A stretch of 64,000 bases of DNA from JASLCR01 sp964407405 (GTDB taxonomy: Bacteria; Patescibacteriota; Saccharimonadia; Saccharimonadales; Saccharimonadaceae): contig CAYOVH010000001.1 of NCBI GenBank assembly GCA_964407405.1, positions 1 through 64,000 of the forward strand. The letters run 5' to 3'. The notes beneath the pieces were generated by a model. The model was not told the DNA's origin. It ran no database searches and saw only the letters and a program-made list of their open reading frames with translations. How positions within the stretch are numbered: position 1 is the first letter of the stretch; each line of letters opens with the position of its first letter. This document shows, piece by piece, positions 1-8,176 of the stretch. The position numbers were made by a program, and so were the translations under genes.

Positions 1-21
1 CCCCCTGTTTTGGCAAGGGGG
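1..21 (-). terminator. possible terminator hairpin downstream of pilin-like gene
   Basis: CCCCCT at 1-6 and AGGGGG at 16-21 form a short GC-rich inverted repeat about 70 bases past the stop codon of the pilin-like gene. Any T-tract on the minus strand would lie outside the window, so this is only a candidate. Confidence 0.3.
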
Positions 22-89
22 AGATACAGTTACAAAATAAAAGTGGCCCCTAGGAGACCGCGAGATCTTCAGCAATAAGTAACCAAAAG

Positions 90-554
90 CTAGAGGGGTA
101 CTCCGTTGCACATATTTATCTGCGAACCGGTTGCGCCCGACTCTACGACATCACTACCACTTGGCTGGCCACCCAGGCCGATTGCCTTGATTTTCTTGTC
201 TGTCGCACTATACCAATATATCTGCGCGCCGCCGCTGGAGCATGCCCTATATCCGATCTCTTTCTCGTTAGCTGGTAGATCAACAAAAATACTATCGTCA
301 ATCTCTGCCTCACTAATATCGGCGAACCAATTACCAGAGTAAGGGTAGTGACCTTCTATCACATTGTATGCCTCTGCCTTTTGCTGCACCTGTGATGCCA
401 GATTTTGCGCCGCTGAACTCTTTGCCCTACTTTGAATACCGCTATAGGCAACTACGCTAATGGAAGCAAGAATAGCGATGACTACGATGACAACTAAAAG
501 CTCGACGATAGTAAAACCATGTACCTTTTTTGACGGGGCGAACATAAGCATCAT
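90..554 (-). CDS. type IV pilin-like protein (prepilin)
   Basis: About 154 residues. The N-terminus has a short basic leader ending in HG, followed by FTIVELLVV and a long hydrophobic helix. This is the class III signal peptide cut by prepilin peptidase, with Glu at position +5 of the mature protein. The rest is a typical small pilin head, with Cys in ACSSGG and in a C-terminal NMCNG segment that could form a disulfide. Such pilins build surface filaments used for adhesion or twitching. I chose the ATG at 554 because AGGAAG lies 6 nt before it; a TTG nine codons upstream lies in frame without a good ribosome site. The gene follows the Y-family polymerase by 32 bases and may be co-transcribed. 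Whether it is a major or minor pilin cannot be told. Confidence 0.85.
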   Translation of the reverse strand: MMLMFAPSKKVHGFTIVELLVVIVVIAILASISVVAYSGIQSRAKSSAAQNLASQVQQKAEAYNVIEGHYPYSGNWFADISEAEIDDSIFVDLPANEKEIGYRACSSGGAQIYWYSATDKKIKAIGLGGQPSGSDVVESGATGSQINMCNGVPL

Positions 555-586
555 TATAGTCTTCCTTTTGATGCTTAGCAAGAATA

Positions 587-1828
587 CTAGTCCATGTAGC
601 GTGTCGAGCCGAAAGGAATCTTTTCTTTGACGGCCAAATCGGTACCAAGTGTATCCGCTGAATGGATGGCATGTTTGCCATAGCGACCGTTGATCTCGTC
701 AACCATTGACGTGATCGCCCGCTCGCGTGCCAGCTCATCACCAAATAGCGTCAATTGCGTGTCCTGATCGGCTGGCTCGAGCCCGTAGCATGTCACGGCA
801 ATCATTTTGATACCATCTGGAGCTTTTTCGAATAGCTTTTTAGCATGGGTATAAATCGCTTCGTTGCTAAAGAAGGGAAGGGCTGTCATATGCTTGGCAT
901 GCCAACCGCCATAATCATAGGTGCGCGCATACACCATGACACCGCGAGCCACCATGCCTTTTGAGCGTATCTTGCGACCAGTCTCTTCACATAGATTATG
1001 GAGGCGCCGAAGCACCGCATCATATGGCAAGCGATAGCCGTCCATGACGAATTGTCGTCCGGCTGACCGCAAAGGAAAATCCCGCTTGTCCACTTCCCAA
1101 CCACGCAGACGCTGATGCCAGCGTGTGCCTTCGATACTTTTAAAGACCTGGCGGTGCAGCGTCACTTCGTCCGTGTCGAGAAATTCGAGCGGTGTCGTAA
1201 TCCCAAAGACTTCCAGCCGCGTATGATAGCGCCTAGCTATACCCGTTAAATCCTCGAGCTCTAATCCGGCAAGTGTGTGGCGCAGATTCTCATGGGTAAT
1301 TACGTCAAGTCCGTCCGGTTTGTGTAATGAGGCAGCCGTCTTGGCCAAGAAGCGATTTGTGGCAATACCGATGTTGCAATTCATCGCAGACCCGACCTCA
1401 TCCCAGAGCCGTTGTTTGATCTCCATACCAATATCCCGCATGTCTCGCCCCCGGATTGCGGTCGTACTTTCCGAAAAATCAATTACCCCCTCATCGATGC
1501 TTTTCATGCGCACATGCACCGAATAATCGCTCATGATTCGCATTAGCTGATGATAGACATAGCGATACTTTGGCGGATCGCTCTCCAGGCCCACCAGATC
1601 AGGGCAAAGCTTTTTGGCATCTTTGAGACGCATACCGAGCTTTACGCCCATAGCTTTTGCTTCATAGCTCGCCGTCACGATCATAGTGTGCTCAGTGCGT
1701 CGATTGACAATCGCCACCGGCCGGCCACGCAGCAACGGCCGGGCTTGCTGTTCGACGGTAGCAAAACAACTATTGAGGTCAATGTGCATAATAGTAGGCA
1801 CATCAGTATTCACAAAGCTATTTGACAT
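587..1828 (-). CDS. Y-family DNA polymerase (DinB/UmuC/ImuB type)
   Basis: 413 residues. Translesion DNA polymerase. The palm carries the metal-binding residues: Asp17 in HIDLNSCFATVE, and Asp112-Glu113 in the SIDEG motif. The helix-hairpin-helix and little-finger regions follow. Near the C-terminus, QLTLF at about residues 358-362 matches the pentapeptide that binds the beta sliding clamp. All catalytic acids seem present, so it is probably active, unlike ImuB. An internal ATG at codon 14 just before HIDLN is an alternative start; AAGGA lies 11 nt before the chosen ATG. In many bacteria such genes are SOS-controlled, but I saw no clear LexA box. The exact subfamily (Pol IV versus UmuC-like) is not certain. 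Confidence 0.9.
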   Translation of the reverse strand: MSNSFVNTDVPTIMHIDLNSCFATVEQQARPLLRGRPVAIVNRRTEHTMIVTASYEAKAMGVKLGMRLKDAKKLCPDLVGLESDPPKYRYVYHQLMRIMSDYSVHVRMKSIDEGVIDFSESTTAIRGRDMRDIGMEIKQRLWDEVGSAMNCNIGIATNRFLAKTAASLHKPDGLDVITHENLRHTLAGLELEDLTGIARRYHTRLEVFGITTPLEFLDTDEVTLHRQVFKSIEGTRWHQRLRGWEVDKRDFPLRSAGRQFVMDGYRLPYDAVLRRLHNLCEETGRKIRSKGMVARGVMVYARTYDYGGWHAKHMTALPFFSNEAIYTHAKKLFEKAPDGIKMIAVTCYGLEPADQDTQLTLFGDELARERAITSMVDEINGRYGKHAIHSADTLGTDLAVKEKIPFGSTRYMD

Positions 1829-1886
1829 AATAGCAATAATCCTTGTAAGATATGTTAGTCCTGTAGCTATGATCTAAGGAAGTGCT

Positions 1887-2147
1887 ATGAAGTTTGCCAT
1901 CGCACGTGCCGGGCAGTGGTTTTTCGGAACGCTGATCGTCTTGGGAGTCATACTGGGACTTACCGCACCAGACGGCAAGAGCGACGTCGATATGAGTGCC
2001 GCCGATCTGAAGATCGCAGCACTGTTCAACGTGGGAATCGCGATCCTGATCGCCGGAACTATCTTCTTCAGGACCTGGCGCAACGTTGAAGAGCGCAGAC
2101 TCGAAATAGAGCTCAAGCGGCACAACGAAGAGGACACGGTGCGATGA
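1887..2147 (+). CDS. small two-helix membrane protein, unknown
   Basis: 86 residues with two predicted membrane segments (about residues 10-28 and 45-62) and a highly charged C-terminal tail rich in Glu, Arg and Lys. AAGGAAG lies 4 nt before the ATG, which is a convincing ribosome binding site. It is transcribed away from the polymerase gene with only 58 bases between the starts. I do not recognise the family. The charged tail is probably cytoplasmic. Confidence 0.6.
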   Translation: MKFAIARAGQWFFGTLIVLGVILGLTAPDGKSDVDMSAADLKIAALFNVGIAILIAGTIFFRTWRNVEERRLEIELKRHNEEDTVR

Positions 2148-2221
2148 AATACACGCGCCATGGGGAGCAAGAGCGTTGGCAGCTGCCGACCTCTTGCTCC
2201 CCCGATTTATTTCTGGCAAGG

Positions 2222-2485
2222 TCATATACGATCACCCTCCATGGTCAGCCGCCACGTCAATCGCTCGCTATCAAACTCCAGCCGATAATCAGCCGTACCG
2301 TCTGTCACGTCAAATATATGGACAGTTCGCGCACCTTTCATGCTCGGATGACGCAACCCGATCTCAATGATCACAACTTCCCGACCATTTTTCCGTCGAA
2401 ATTTTACCGGCTCACACATCGTCCGGCCTGGTCGAAACATCGCCAGTACCTCTACTTGTTCATTCAAAAAGACTTCATCATTCAT
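2222..2485 (-). CDS. conserved-looking small protein, unknown
   Basis: 87 residues beginning MNDEVFLNEQVEV. It is a beta-rich sequence with no membrane segment or signal peptide, and mixed strands such as REVVIIEIGLRHP suggest a small barrel or PH-like fold. The ATG at 2485 was chosen over an upstream TTG because AGGAAAG lies 8 nt before it. An extended -10 box (TGCTATAAT on the minus strand, hexamer at 2692-2697) is the nearest promoter candidate, which would give a leader of about 200 nt. A competing plus-strand frame over this stretch has no ribosome site and is judged a shadow. Function unknown. Confidence 0.6.
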   Translation of the reverse strand: MNDEVFLNEQVEVLAMFRPGRTMCEPVKFRRKNGREVVIIEIGLRHPSMKGARTVHIFDVTDGTADYRLEFDSERLTWRLTMEGDRI

Positions 2486-2761
2486 AGGCCATACTTTCCT
2501 CTTCGTTAGCGAACCTGCCTTCGTGTTGGCTTTAACAAGAAAGGGCAGTGCTCTTTTCTTGAAACGTATGATTGGTCGCCCGTCTTTTTGCCCGTTTCGT
2601 TGCAAAAATCCGTAGACGATATTGAATGATGAACTTGGAGGGACGCTTTGACTTTCGGAGAAGTCCAGTGTGTATCACAAGTCTTTCATTCATTATAGCA
2701 CCTCAGCAGACTGGAAAAAACTACTCCCATCTGTTAGAATTTCCTAAGTGATCCAAAACAC

Positions 2762-2838
2762 GGCAGCGTAGCTCAGTTGGTTAGAGCGTAGGACTCATAA
2801 GCCTAAGGTCACAGGTTCAATCCCTGTCGCTGCTACCA
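2762..2838 (+). tRNA. tRNA-Met (CAT), probable elongator
   Basis: Complete cloverleaf with an encoded CCA end. The acceptor GGCAGCG pairs with CGCTGCT (one G-U pair). The D-arm GCTCAGTTGGTTAGAGC, anticodon loop CTCATAA and T-arm ACAGGTTCAATCCCTGT are all recognisable. The D-arm and T-arm resemble the E. coli elongator Met tRNA more than Ile2. An extended -10 box, TGTTAGAAT, lies at 2732-2740 just upstream. Confidence 0.93.
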
Positions 2839-2846
2839 AAATTATC

Positions 2847-2879
2847 AAAAACGGACATCTGGCATCGGATGTCCGTTTT
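2847..2879 (+). terminator. intrinsic terminator after tRNA
   Basis: Perfect inverted repeat AAAACGGACATC / GATGTCCGTTTT with an 8-nt loop, ending in a T-run, 8 bases after the tRNA CCA. The symmetric A and T flanks could let it work in both directions, also serving the small minus-strand frame at 2896-3039. Confidence 0.85.
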
Positions 2880-2895
2880 GCTTTTGGCTAGAGCT

Positions 2896-3039
2896 TCACA
2901 GCACGATCTGATCAAGTGCCGAATTTGCCAGCTTTGCACTGATAAACGCTTGTAGTGCCTCCGAGTCGCGCGGCTGATTCCAGCTTGCTTCAGCTTCATT
3001 AATAGGGGCTGGTTTTATATCAAATTTATTTGACTGCAT
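2896..3039 (-). CDS. 47-aa small protein candidate
   Basis: Short frame ATG to TGA encoding MQSNKFDIKPAPINEAEASW and then 27 more residues. AAGGAG lies 10 nt before the ATG. The translation looks protein-like: an amphipathic C-terminal helix with Ala, Leu and Glu in register and a proline-containing N-terminus. It ends just before the bidirectional-looking terminator at 2847-2879. It has no recognised family and rests only on ribosome site, composition and terminator placement. Confidence 0.4.
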   Translation of the reverse strand: MQSNKFDIKPAPINEAEASWNQPRDSEALQAFISAKLANSALDQIVL

Positions 3040-3206
3040 AGAGATGCATCTCCTTGTTTGTTTTTGTTGATATGTCTACTACTATATAAGCATAAAAGCT
3101 TTAAAAAATCAATAGCTATACCATATTTTGTCGACAAAAACGCCCTTTTCTATCATTTATGTGCTGCTTATGGTATAAATTAGAGAGGGAATATAAGGAA
3201 ATAAAC

Positions 3207-3938
3207 ATGAACAATCTTGATTCGTTCGCAATTATCGCCGTCACCGGATTGATTCACGCGAGTTTTCAGCTAAGTGTTAGCGTACTGACATTGCTGTCTT
3301 CTCATACCATCGGTCGTAAGCGCTCTCAGGCGCGCTTGCTCACGCTGACGAATTCATTCACGCTCGGCGTAGCGCTCATGACGACATTTTTGCTCTCGTT
3401 TGCTGCCCTACTCGGATCAGCCCTCATTCATGAAGCACAAGATGGCCTCCTCATCTGGACGGTTGCTTGCGGCTTGCTCGGCGGCGTCGGACTAGCCGTC
3501 TGCCTCTTCTACTACCGAAAAGAAGCTGGCACTACGCTCTGGATCCCTCGCGGTATGGCACGGTTCTTGACCTCGCGCACCAAGTCGACCAAAAATCCTA
3601 CTGAAGCCTTTGGGCTCGGTCTTATAAGCGTACTTGCCGAGCTGCTCTTCGTCTTTGCACCGATCATTGCCGCGGCGCTCGTTCTCATACAGCTTGAGCC
3701 TGTCTGGCAGCTCGTCGGCATCGCACTCTACGTAGGCACTTCGCTCCTCTCGCTACTCATTATCAATATTCTGGTCGGAAGTGGGCATAGCATTAGCCGT
3801 ATTCAACGATGGCGCGAATCAAATAAACGTTTTTTGCAATTTGCCGCCGGCAGTGGATTGATCATTCTCGGCATATATCTCTATGTTGACCACGTCGTTA
3901 GTATCTCAGCATCAACCGCATTGAAAGGAATTCTATGA
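3207..3938 (+). CDS. multi-pass membrane protein (LysE/DsbD-like topology), unknown
   Basis: 243 residues with about six hydrophobic segments: an N-terminal pair, a central pair, and a pair near the C-terminus followed by a last helix near GLIILGIYLY. The layout recalls LysE/CadD-type exporters or CcdA-like proteins, but no diagnostic motif is visible. The start at 3207 has AAGGAAATAAAC before ATG, and an extended -10 box TGGTATAAA lies about 30 bases upstream. Its stop overlaps the start of the ATP-cone gene (ATGA), so the two are translationally coupled. Substrate unknown. Confidence 0.65.
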   Translation: MNNLDSFAIIAVTGLIHASFQLSVSVLTLLSSHTIGRKRSQARLLTLTNSFTLGVALMTTFLLSFAALLGSALIHEAQDGLLIWTVACGLLGGVGLAVCLFYYRKEAGTTLWIPRGMARFLTSRTKSTKNPTEAFGLGLISVLAELLFVFAPIIAAALVLIQLEPVWQLVGIALYVGTSLLSLLIINILVGSGHSISRIQRWRESNKRFLQFAAGSGLIILGIYLYVDHVVSISASTALKGIL

Positions 3939-4210
3939 CCTACGTCATCAAGAGAGCAGGCAAGCGCAAGGCTGAGGAGTTTACTCAAGACAAGCTCCAC
4001 ACCAGTGTTCGTTCAGCCTGTCTGAGCGTTCGTAGTCCGGAAGGTGAAGCAGAAACAATCGCTGCACGTGTCGGTGATACCGTCTTGCACTGGATTAATA
4101 CCAAGCCGTCCGTCACATCGCACGACATTCGTCTCGTTGCCGCGCGGGCGCTAGAGTCTTTCCATCCCGAAGCAGCCTATTTATATCAAAATCATGAGTT
4201 AGTTGTCTAA
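3935..4210 (+). CDS. stand-alone ATP-cone domain protein
   Basis: 91 residues, essentially only an ATP-cone: IKRAGKRKAEEF at the N-terminus resembles the nucleotide-binding strand of NrdR and of ribonucleotide reductase N-termini, followed by a helical bundle that ends in ALESFHPEAAYLYQ. ATP-cones sense ATP/dATP. No zinc ribbon (NrdR) or reductase domain is attached. It starts on the stop codon of the membrane gene and precedes the flavoprotein by 18 bases, giving a three-gene operon. Its role is not known. It may sense nucleotides for its neighbours, which is inference. Confidence 0.75.
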   Translation: MTYVIKRAGKRKAEEFTQDKLHTSVRSACLSVRSPEGEAETIAARVGDTVLHWINTKPSVTSHDIRLVAARALESFHPEAAYLYQNHELVV

Positions 4211-4228
4211 TACAAAAAGGAAATCTAT

Positions 4229-5602
4229 ATGGCACGAAAACCGACCTTCGACTATGACCTGATCGTTATTGGTAGCGGCGCAGCAGGCAGTCCAGCTGCG
4301 ACGATCGCTGCGTCAGCAGGCAAAAAAGTCGCAATCGTCGAGGCTGAAGTATTCGGTGGCGAGTCGCCAAACTGGGGAGATATCCCTGTCAAATCTCTTC
4401 TTCATGCCACTCAATTGTACGATGAGGCTCGTCATGGTGCTCGCTTTGGCTTGCGTTCGAGTACGCTCGGCTATAATTTTCTCAGTCTAAAAAACTGGAG
4501 AGATGTCGCCGTAAAGCGCACTGGTGCGGCTGACAATCGCAAATATTACGAAAAGCAGGGGATTGATACATTTCACTCCACTGCCCACTTTCTCAGTCCG
4601 CACGAAATCAGCATCAGCCGTCGGCATCTCTCAGCTCGCGAATTTGTGATCGCTACCGGGTCTCACTGGGAGCAACCAAATATTCCCGGTATTGAGCACA
4701 TCAAATACTACACGCCAAAAGACATTCTCTCGATCACCCGCCCGCCAAAGTCATTGCTGGTGATAGGCAGCGGCTCGGCTGCTGTTGAATTCACCCAGCT
4801 TTTTGCCACGCTCGGCACCAAAGTCCACTTGGTTGAAAAAGCTTCTCGAATCCTGCCGGATGAAGACGAAGAAGCTGGCATACTCATGGAGCGTCTCCTG
4901 CACGAAGACAAAGGAGTCAATATTCTCACCCAAAGCCGCATCCTAGCCTTACAAAAAGATGGTCTCGGTGTTCGTGCCACCATATCTCGAGGCGGCGTCG
5001 AAAAGTCCTTACGTGTCGATGAGATACTCGTCACCACTGGTCGCACGCCGACAGTCGACATCGGCCTCGAAAACGCCAGCGTTGCCTATACACCAAAGGG
5101 AATTGAAGTCGATGATTTCCTCGCGACCAGTGCCCGCCACATTTATGCCGCCGGAGATGTACTTGGCACCAAAAAATACCTCCACACTGCCCTTCTCGAA
5201 AGTCGCATCGTCGCTCACAATATGCTCAACAAGCAAAAGAAAACACCCGACTACGAAGCAATCCCAAACATCACCTTCACCCATCCGGGTATCGCTTCGG
5301 TTGGCCTGACAGAAGACGACTGCATCAAGCGCGACCTGGATATCAAGACGTCGCTCGCGCCGCTCAATATGATTCCGCGGTCGAATACAAGCGACTTTCG
5401 TGACGGCTTCGTTAAACTGATCGCCAATCGCTCTGGACAGTTGATCGGAGCAACGATCGTTGCTCCGCATGCGGGAGAAATGATCCACGAGCTAACGCTG
5501 GCTATCAAAAACAATATCTCTCCTGCTGAAGTTGCTGCGACCCCTCACGCCTTTCTGAGCTGGAGTGAAGCCGTGCGCATAGCAGCAGCACGACTCGCCT
5601 AA
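4229..5602 (+). CDS. FAD/NAD(P)-dependent disulfide-reductase-family flavoprotein lacking the redox cysteines
   Basis: 457 residues, full length for the dihydrolipoamide/mercuric reductase family. The FAD dinucleotide fold is at residues 12-20 (VIGSGAAG), the NAD(P) fold at VIGSGSAAVEFTQLFATLG, the second FAD motif at IYAAGDV, and a C-terminal dimerisation domain follows. The active-site segment normally written GGTCxNxGCxPSK reads GGESPNWGDIPVK here, so both cysteines are replaced (Ser46, Asp51). The C-terminal HPTxSE histidine is also gone (FLSWSE). It cannot be a thiol/disulfide reductase of the usual mechanism. It may be an NAD(P)H-dependent oxidase, quinone reductase or transhydrogenase-like enzyme. 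AAGGAAA lies 5 nt before the ATG. Confidence 0.85.
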   Translation: MARKPTFDYDLIVIGSGAAGSPAATIAASAGKKVAIVEAEVFGGESPNWGDIPVKSLLHATQLYDEARHGARFGLRSSTLGYNFLSLKNWRDVAVKRTGAADNRKYYEKQGIDTFHSTAHFLSPHEISISRRHLSAREFVIATGSHWEQPNIPGIEHIKYYTPKDILSITRPPKSLLVIGSGSAAVEFTQLFATLGTKVHLVEKASRILPDEDEEAGILMERLLHEDKGVNILTQSRILALQKDGLGVRATISRGGVEKSLRVDEILVTTGRTPTVDIGLENASVAYTPKGIEVDDFLATSARHIYAAGDVLGTKKYLHTALLESRIVAHNMLNKQKKTPDYEAIPNITFTHPGIASVGLTEDDCIKRDLDIKTSLAPLNMIPRSNTSDFRDGFVKLIANRSGQLIGATIVAPHAGEMIHELTLAIKNNISPAEVAATPHAFLSWSEAVRIAAARLA

Positions 5603-5686
5603 TATTACCTGCTGAACTCCATATCGAATTTTGCTGAAAAAACCAAAATTTTAGATTAGGCCCCCTATTTACAGAGTGCTGCCAAC

Positions 5687-5709
5687 TAAAAAAGACTCCG
5701 AGGAATCTT
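5687..5709 (-). terminator. terminator of tRNA-fMet
   Basis: On the minus strand AGATTCC pairs with GGAGTCT (one wobble) across a 2-nt loop and is followed by TTTTTT. It lies 12 bases beyond the CCA end of the initiator tRNA. Confidence 0.7.
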
Positions 5710-5720
5710 CGAAATCTTTC

Positions 5721-5798
<78 letters not shown>

Positions 5799-5826
5799 AT
5801 ACAGATAGTATTGTACCAGAGGTGAC

Positions 5827-6264
5827 CTATTGTTGCAAGTTGCGGCTATTGTGTCCCGTCAAAAAATTGATCCACTGCCTGAAGTTATCTGCCACGGCAA
5901 CCGGCTGATCGGTTTCGCTAGGTGTCTCATTCTCGGCTGTTTTTGTATTTTGAGGCAAAATTAGTACTTTCTCGCCTGGCTTTACAAGCCCCAAGTCTCG
6001 GCGCGCAGCCAATTCCTTGAATTCGTCACTCTGGTAATAATTTTGCTGGTACTTCAACATCTCCGTTTCTAGACGTACCAGTTTGAGCTGCTGCTGCTTG
6101 TCATTGATCTCCCGCTCAAGCTGGTAGTTGCGTTCCATGACACTCACCGATCCCCACGCCCAAGACACTGCGATAAACGCCGCCACTGCGATGACAGCAT
6201 TGTTTGTCGTCGCATACCGATGGCGAAGCTGATAGAGGAATCTCTGTAGGTTTCTGTTTTTCAT
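5827..6264 (-). CDS. FtsB/DivIC-like septum formation initiator
   Basis: 145 residues: a basic cytoplasmic start, one membrane helix at about residues 22-40, then a coiled coil (MERNYQLEREINDKQQQLKL and on to about residue 85) and a segment with RRDLGLVKPGEKVLIL. The last part matches the R-x-x-x-G-x-V-x-P-G-E motif of FtsB/DivIC proteins, which link FtsQ and FtsL in the divisome. The C-terminal tail is Thr/Glu-rich and low complexity, then NFRQWINFL. A -10 box TATAAT is about 20 nt before the start. No clear Shine-Dalgarno is seen. Confidence 0.8.
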   Translation of the reverse strand: MKNRNLQRFLYQLRHRYATTNNAVIAVAAFIAVSWAWGSVSVMERNYQLEREINDKQQQLKLVRLETEMLKYQQNYYQSDEFKELAARRDLGLVKPGEKVLILPQNTKTAENETPSETDQPVAVADNFRQWINFLTGHNSRNLQQ

Positions 6265-6360
6265 ATGATGTTCTTGCAGTGCTTATTATACTCCGTGTAC
6301 TGGTGTACGCACAATAACCCCTTACATCAGTCGCCGGCTTGAGGTATACTAGGCCGAGAT

Positions 6361-6436
6361 GGGGGCGTAGCTCAGCGGTTAGAGCAGCGGGCTCATAACC
6401 TGTTGGTCGCTGGTTCGATCCCAGCCGCCCCCACCA
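6361..6436 (+). tRNA. tRNA with CAT anticodon, probable tRNA-Ile2 (lysidine type)
   Basis: Cloverleaf with acceptor GGGGGCG/CGCCCCC and encoded CCA. D-arm GCTCAGCGGTTAGAGC, anticodon loop CTCATAA, variable and T-arm TTGGTCGCTGGTTCGATCCCAGC. The one-base-shorter D-loop and the T-arm resemble E. coli Ile2 more than Met. As fMet and a Met-like tRNA are also present, this copy is best read as the Ile2 tRNA whose C34 is changed to lysidine by TilS. The identity is inferred. Confidence 0.85.
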
Positions 6437-6450
6437 AGAAAGTACCCGGA

Positions 6451-7014
6451 CTAGAGCGAAGAATGATCTTGCTCTAGTTTTTCTTTTAGATCTTCTTTCA
6501 TGCTCTGGCGCACACCGTCTTTTTCTAGGACTGTCGTGCGGAATGCCAGCCAAAGCGCCGCACCGCGATCAAATTCGTCTTGCAGTTCAGGCGAGCCAAG
6601 GCCAATGCGCGAAGGGTCCTCTAGCACATGGATGCCTTGAGAGTGTAGGTAATCAGCCCGTGCTTTCCTAATCAAGCTCAGTCTTTTTCGTCGACACGTA
6701 GCCACGCCATGTTGTTTGCGGACCTCTGGATCATTACTGCCACGATCGACGAGCACCTTAAAGTGTAGAGATTCTTCATACGCCACTATCGTACTCAAAA
6801 TACCCTGATCACGCATGAACTCTTCGGAGTACTTATTACTAGGCTGATATTCGTGCGGATGCATACGAGCAATTCGCGATTGATTCGCCATGGGCAGCTC
6901 ACCATCAGTGACATCATCACCGAGTCTTATGTTACCATTCTCGTCGACAATGTCGGTCCATTTATCATCAGACCCGGCCCTAACATTAAGCGTTTCGACT
7001 GCTTTCACTGTCAT
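6451..7014 (-). CDS. hypothetical cytoplasmic protein, leaderless
   Basis: 187 residues from the ATG at 7014, no signal peptide or membrane helix. The sequence is rich in charged residues; a basic stretch ATCRRKRLSLIRKARADYL in the middle suggests nucleic-acid or phosphate contacts, but I recognise no family. The start is fixed by a promoter whose -10 box ends 7 nt before this ATG, which rules out an in-frame TTG that lies on the -35 box. It ends 14 bases from the tRNA on the other strand. Confidence 0.6.
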   Translation of the reverse strand: MTVKAVETLNVRAGSDDKWTDIVDENGNIRLGDDVTDGELPMANQSRIARMHPHEYQPSNKYSEEFMRDQGILSTIVAYEESLHFKVLVDRGSNDPEVRKQHGVATCRRKRLSLIRKARADYLHSQGIHVLEDPSRIGLGSPELQDEFDRGAALWLAFRTTVLEKDGVRQSMKEDLKEKLEQDHSSL

Positions 7015-7021
7015 AAGCCAA

Positions 7022-7050
7022 ATACTACCATAAGTAGTACAAAAAGTCAA
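7022..7050 (-). promoter_or_regulatory. sigma70-type promoter giving a leaderless mRNA
   Basis: Minus strand: TTGACT (7045-7050), 17-bp spacer, TAGTAT (7022-7027), then 7 nt to the ATG at 7014. Transcription would start at or next to the start codon. Confidence 0.7.
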
Positions 7051-7063
7051 TACTCTTGCGCTG

Positions 7064-8173
7064 CTACTCCCAGCGGAAGACTTTGAAAGCGATCACATAG
7101 ATAATCACCATCCAAGCGGCAATTAGCCCAATCTGCGGCAAGATAGCCGTCAAATGAACTCCTTCAGTTGCGATCAATCGAATGCCATCGATCACTGGGG
7201 TGAGCGGCAAAAATCCCGAGACATTTTGTAGCCACTCTGGCATGAGATAACGCGGAAAGAAGGTGCCTGAAAGAAACATCATCGGAAAAACGATAATATT
7301 GCTGAGAGGTGCTGCCTGGCGCTCATTTTTGGCCCAACCTCCGAGTGCCAAGCCGATACCAAGTATCATGATAATGCCAAAGACAATAAAGGTAATGAGT
7401 TCAAGATAGTTTCCTGCTACCTTGAGGTGAAATACGCCAATTGCAACAGCGAACATCACTGCTAGAGAGATCAGCCCGGTAGTCGCCTGGCCTAACATGA
7501 TAGAGACGAAATACTGCCAAACGCGCAACGGTGTCGTGCTGAGACGACGCAAGATGCCCATTTTTTTGAGCTCTGGAAAGACATTGATCGGACCAAAGAT
7601 TCCCATACCCAAAATAGCAAACCCGAGTAGACCAGCAAACGTATAATCAAAAGCGGTCAAACTCTTCTTGGAAAGCTGCTCAGTCTTGACGCTAAAGGGT
7701 TGAGTAACCTTGGTAAGCTCGCTATTGATCCCTTTGAATTGAGCATCAAGGATTGATCCCAATGCCTGACCGGAGGCCTGATTGTTTTGCGTGTAGAGCA
7801 CTTCAGCTTGCCCGCTCGGATGTTGCTGGCCCTTCTCTACCTCTCCAAAATCAGGCGGCAAGACAATTGCCCCGTCTATCTCCGAACGACTCATTTTGTC
7901 CTCGGCTTCCGAGAGATTTTTGATATCTTTGTTTATCTTGAGGACTTTGCTCTTTTTCAGATTACTGGCAAATTCTTTTGCAAATGAGCTATCTGACTTG
8001 TTGATCAGCGCCACATTGAACGACACATCATTGCCACCGCCATTTAGTGCACCAAAGACGAACAGAAAGATCAGCGGAAAACCAATGCCGAAGAACAGGG
8101 CCAGTCGATCACGAAAGAAACGCTTTGTATTGATCTTGTAGAATACCCAAATAGTATAAAAGGCTTTTTTCAT
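7064..8173 (-). CDS. ABC-2 type transporter permease
   Basis: 369 residues. A cytoplasmic start (TKRFFRDRLALFFG), a first membrane helix at about residues 25-45, a large extracytoplasmic region (about 50-175) and then five more helices with the family signature LKKMGILRRLSTTPLRVWQYF between helices 2 and 3. This is the DrrB/YhfE-like exporter permease design. It lies 3 bases after the ATPase gene, so the two form one exporter. The substrate (drug, lipid or surface polymer) cannot be told. Confidence 0.88.
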   Translation of the reverse strand: MKKAFYTIWVFYKINTKRFFRDRLALFFGIGFPLIFLFVFGALNGGGNDVSFNVALINKSDSSFAKEFASNLKKSKVLKINKDIKNLSEAEDKMSRSEIDGAIVLPPDFGEVEKGQQHPSGQAEVLYTQNNQASGQALGSILDAQFKGINSELTKVTQPFSVKTEQLSKKSLTAFDYTFAGLLGFAILGMGIFGPINVFPELKKMGILRRLSTTPLRVWQYFVSIMLGQATTGLISLAVMFAVAIGVFHLKVAGNYLELITFIVFGIIMILGIGLALGGWAKNERQAAPLSNIIVFPMMFLSGTFFPRYLMPEWLQNVSGFLPLTPVIDGIRLIATEGVHLTAILPQIGLIAAWMVIIYVIAFKVFRWE

Positions 8174-8176
8174 CGT

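Noticed and set aside
2144..2509. 121-codon plus-strand frame overlapping the start codon region of the next gene
   Set aside because: It runs antisense to the 87-aa gene at 2222-2485, which has a good ribosome site and protein-like composition; the plus frame has neither.
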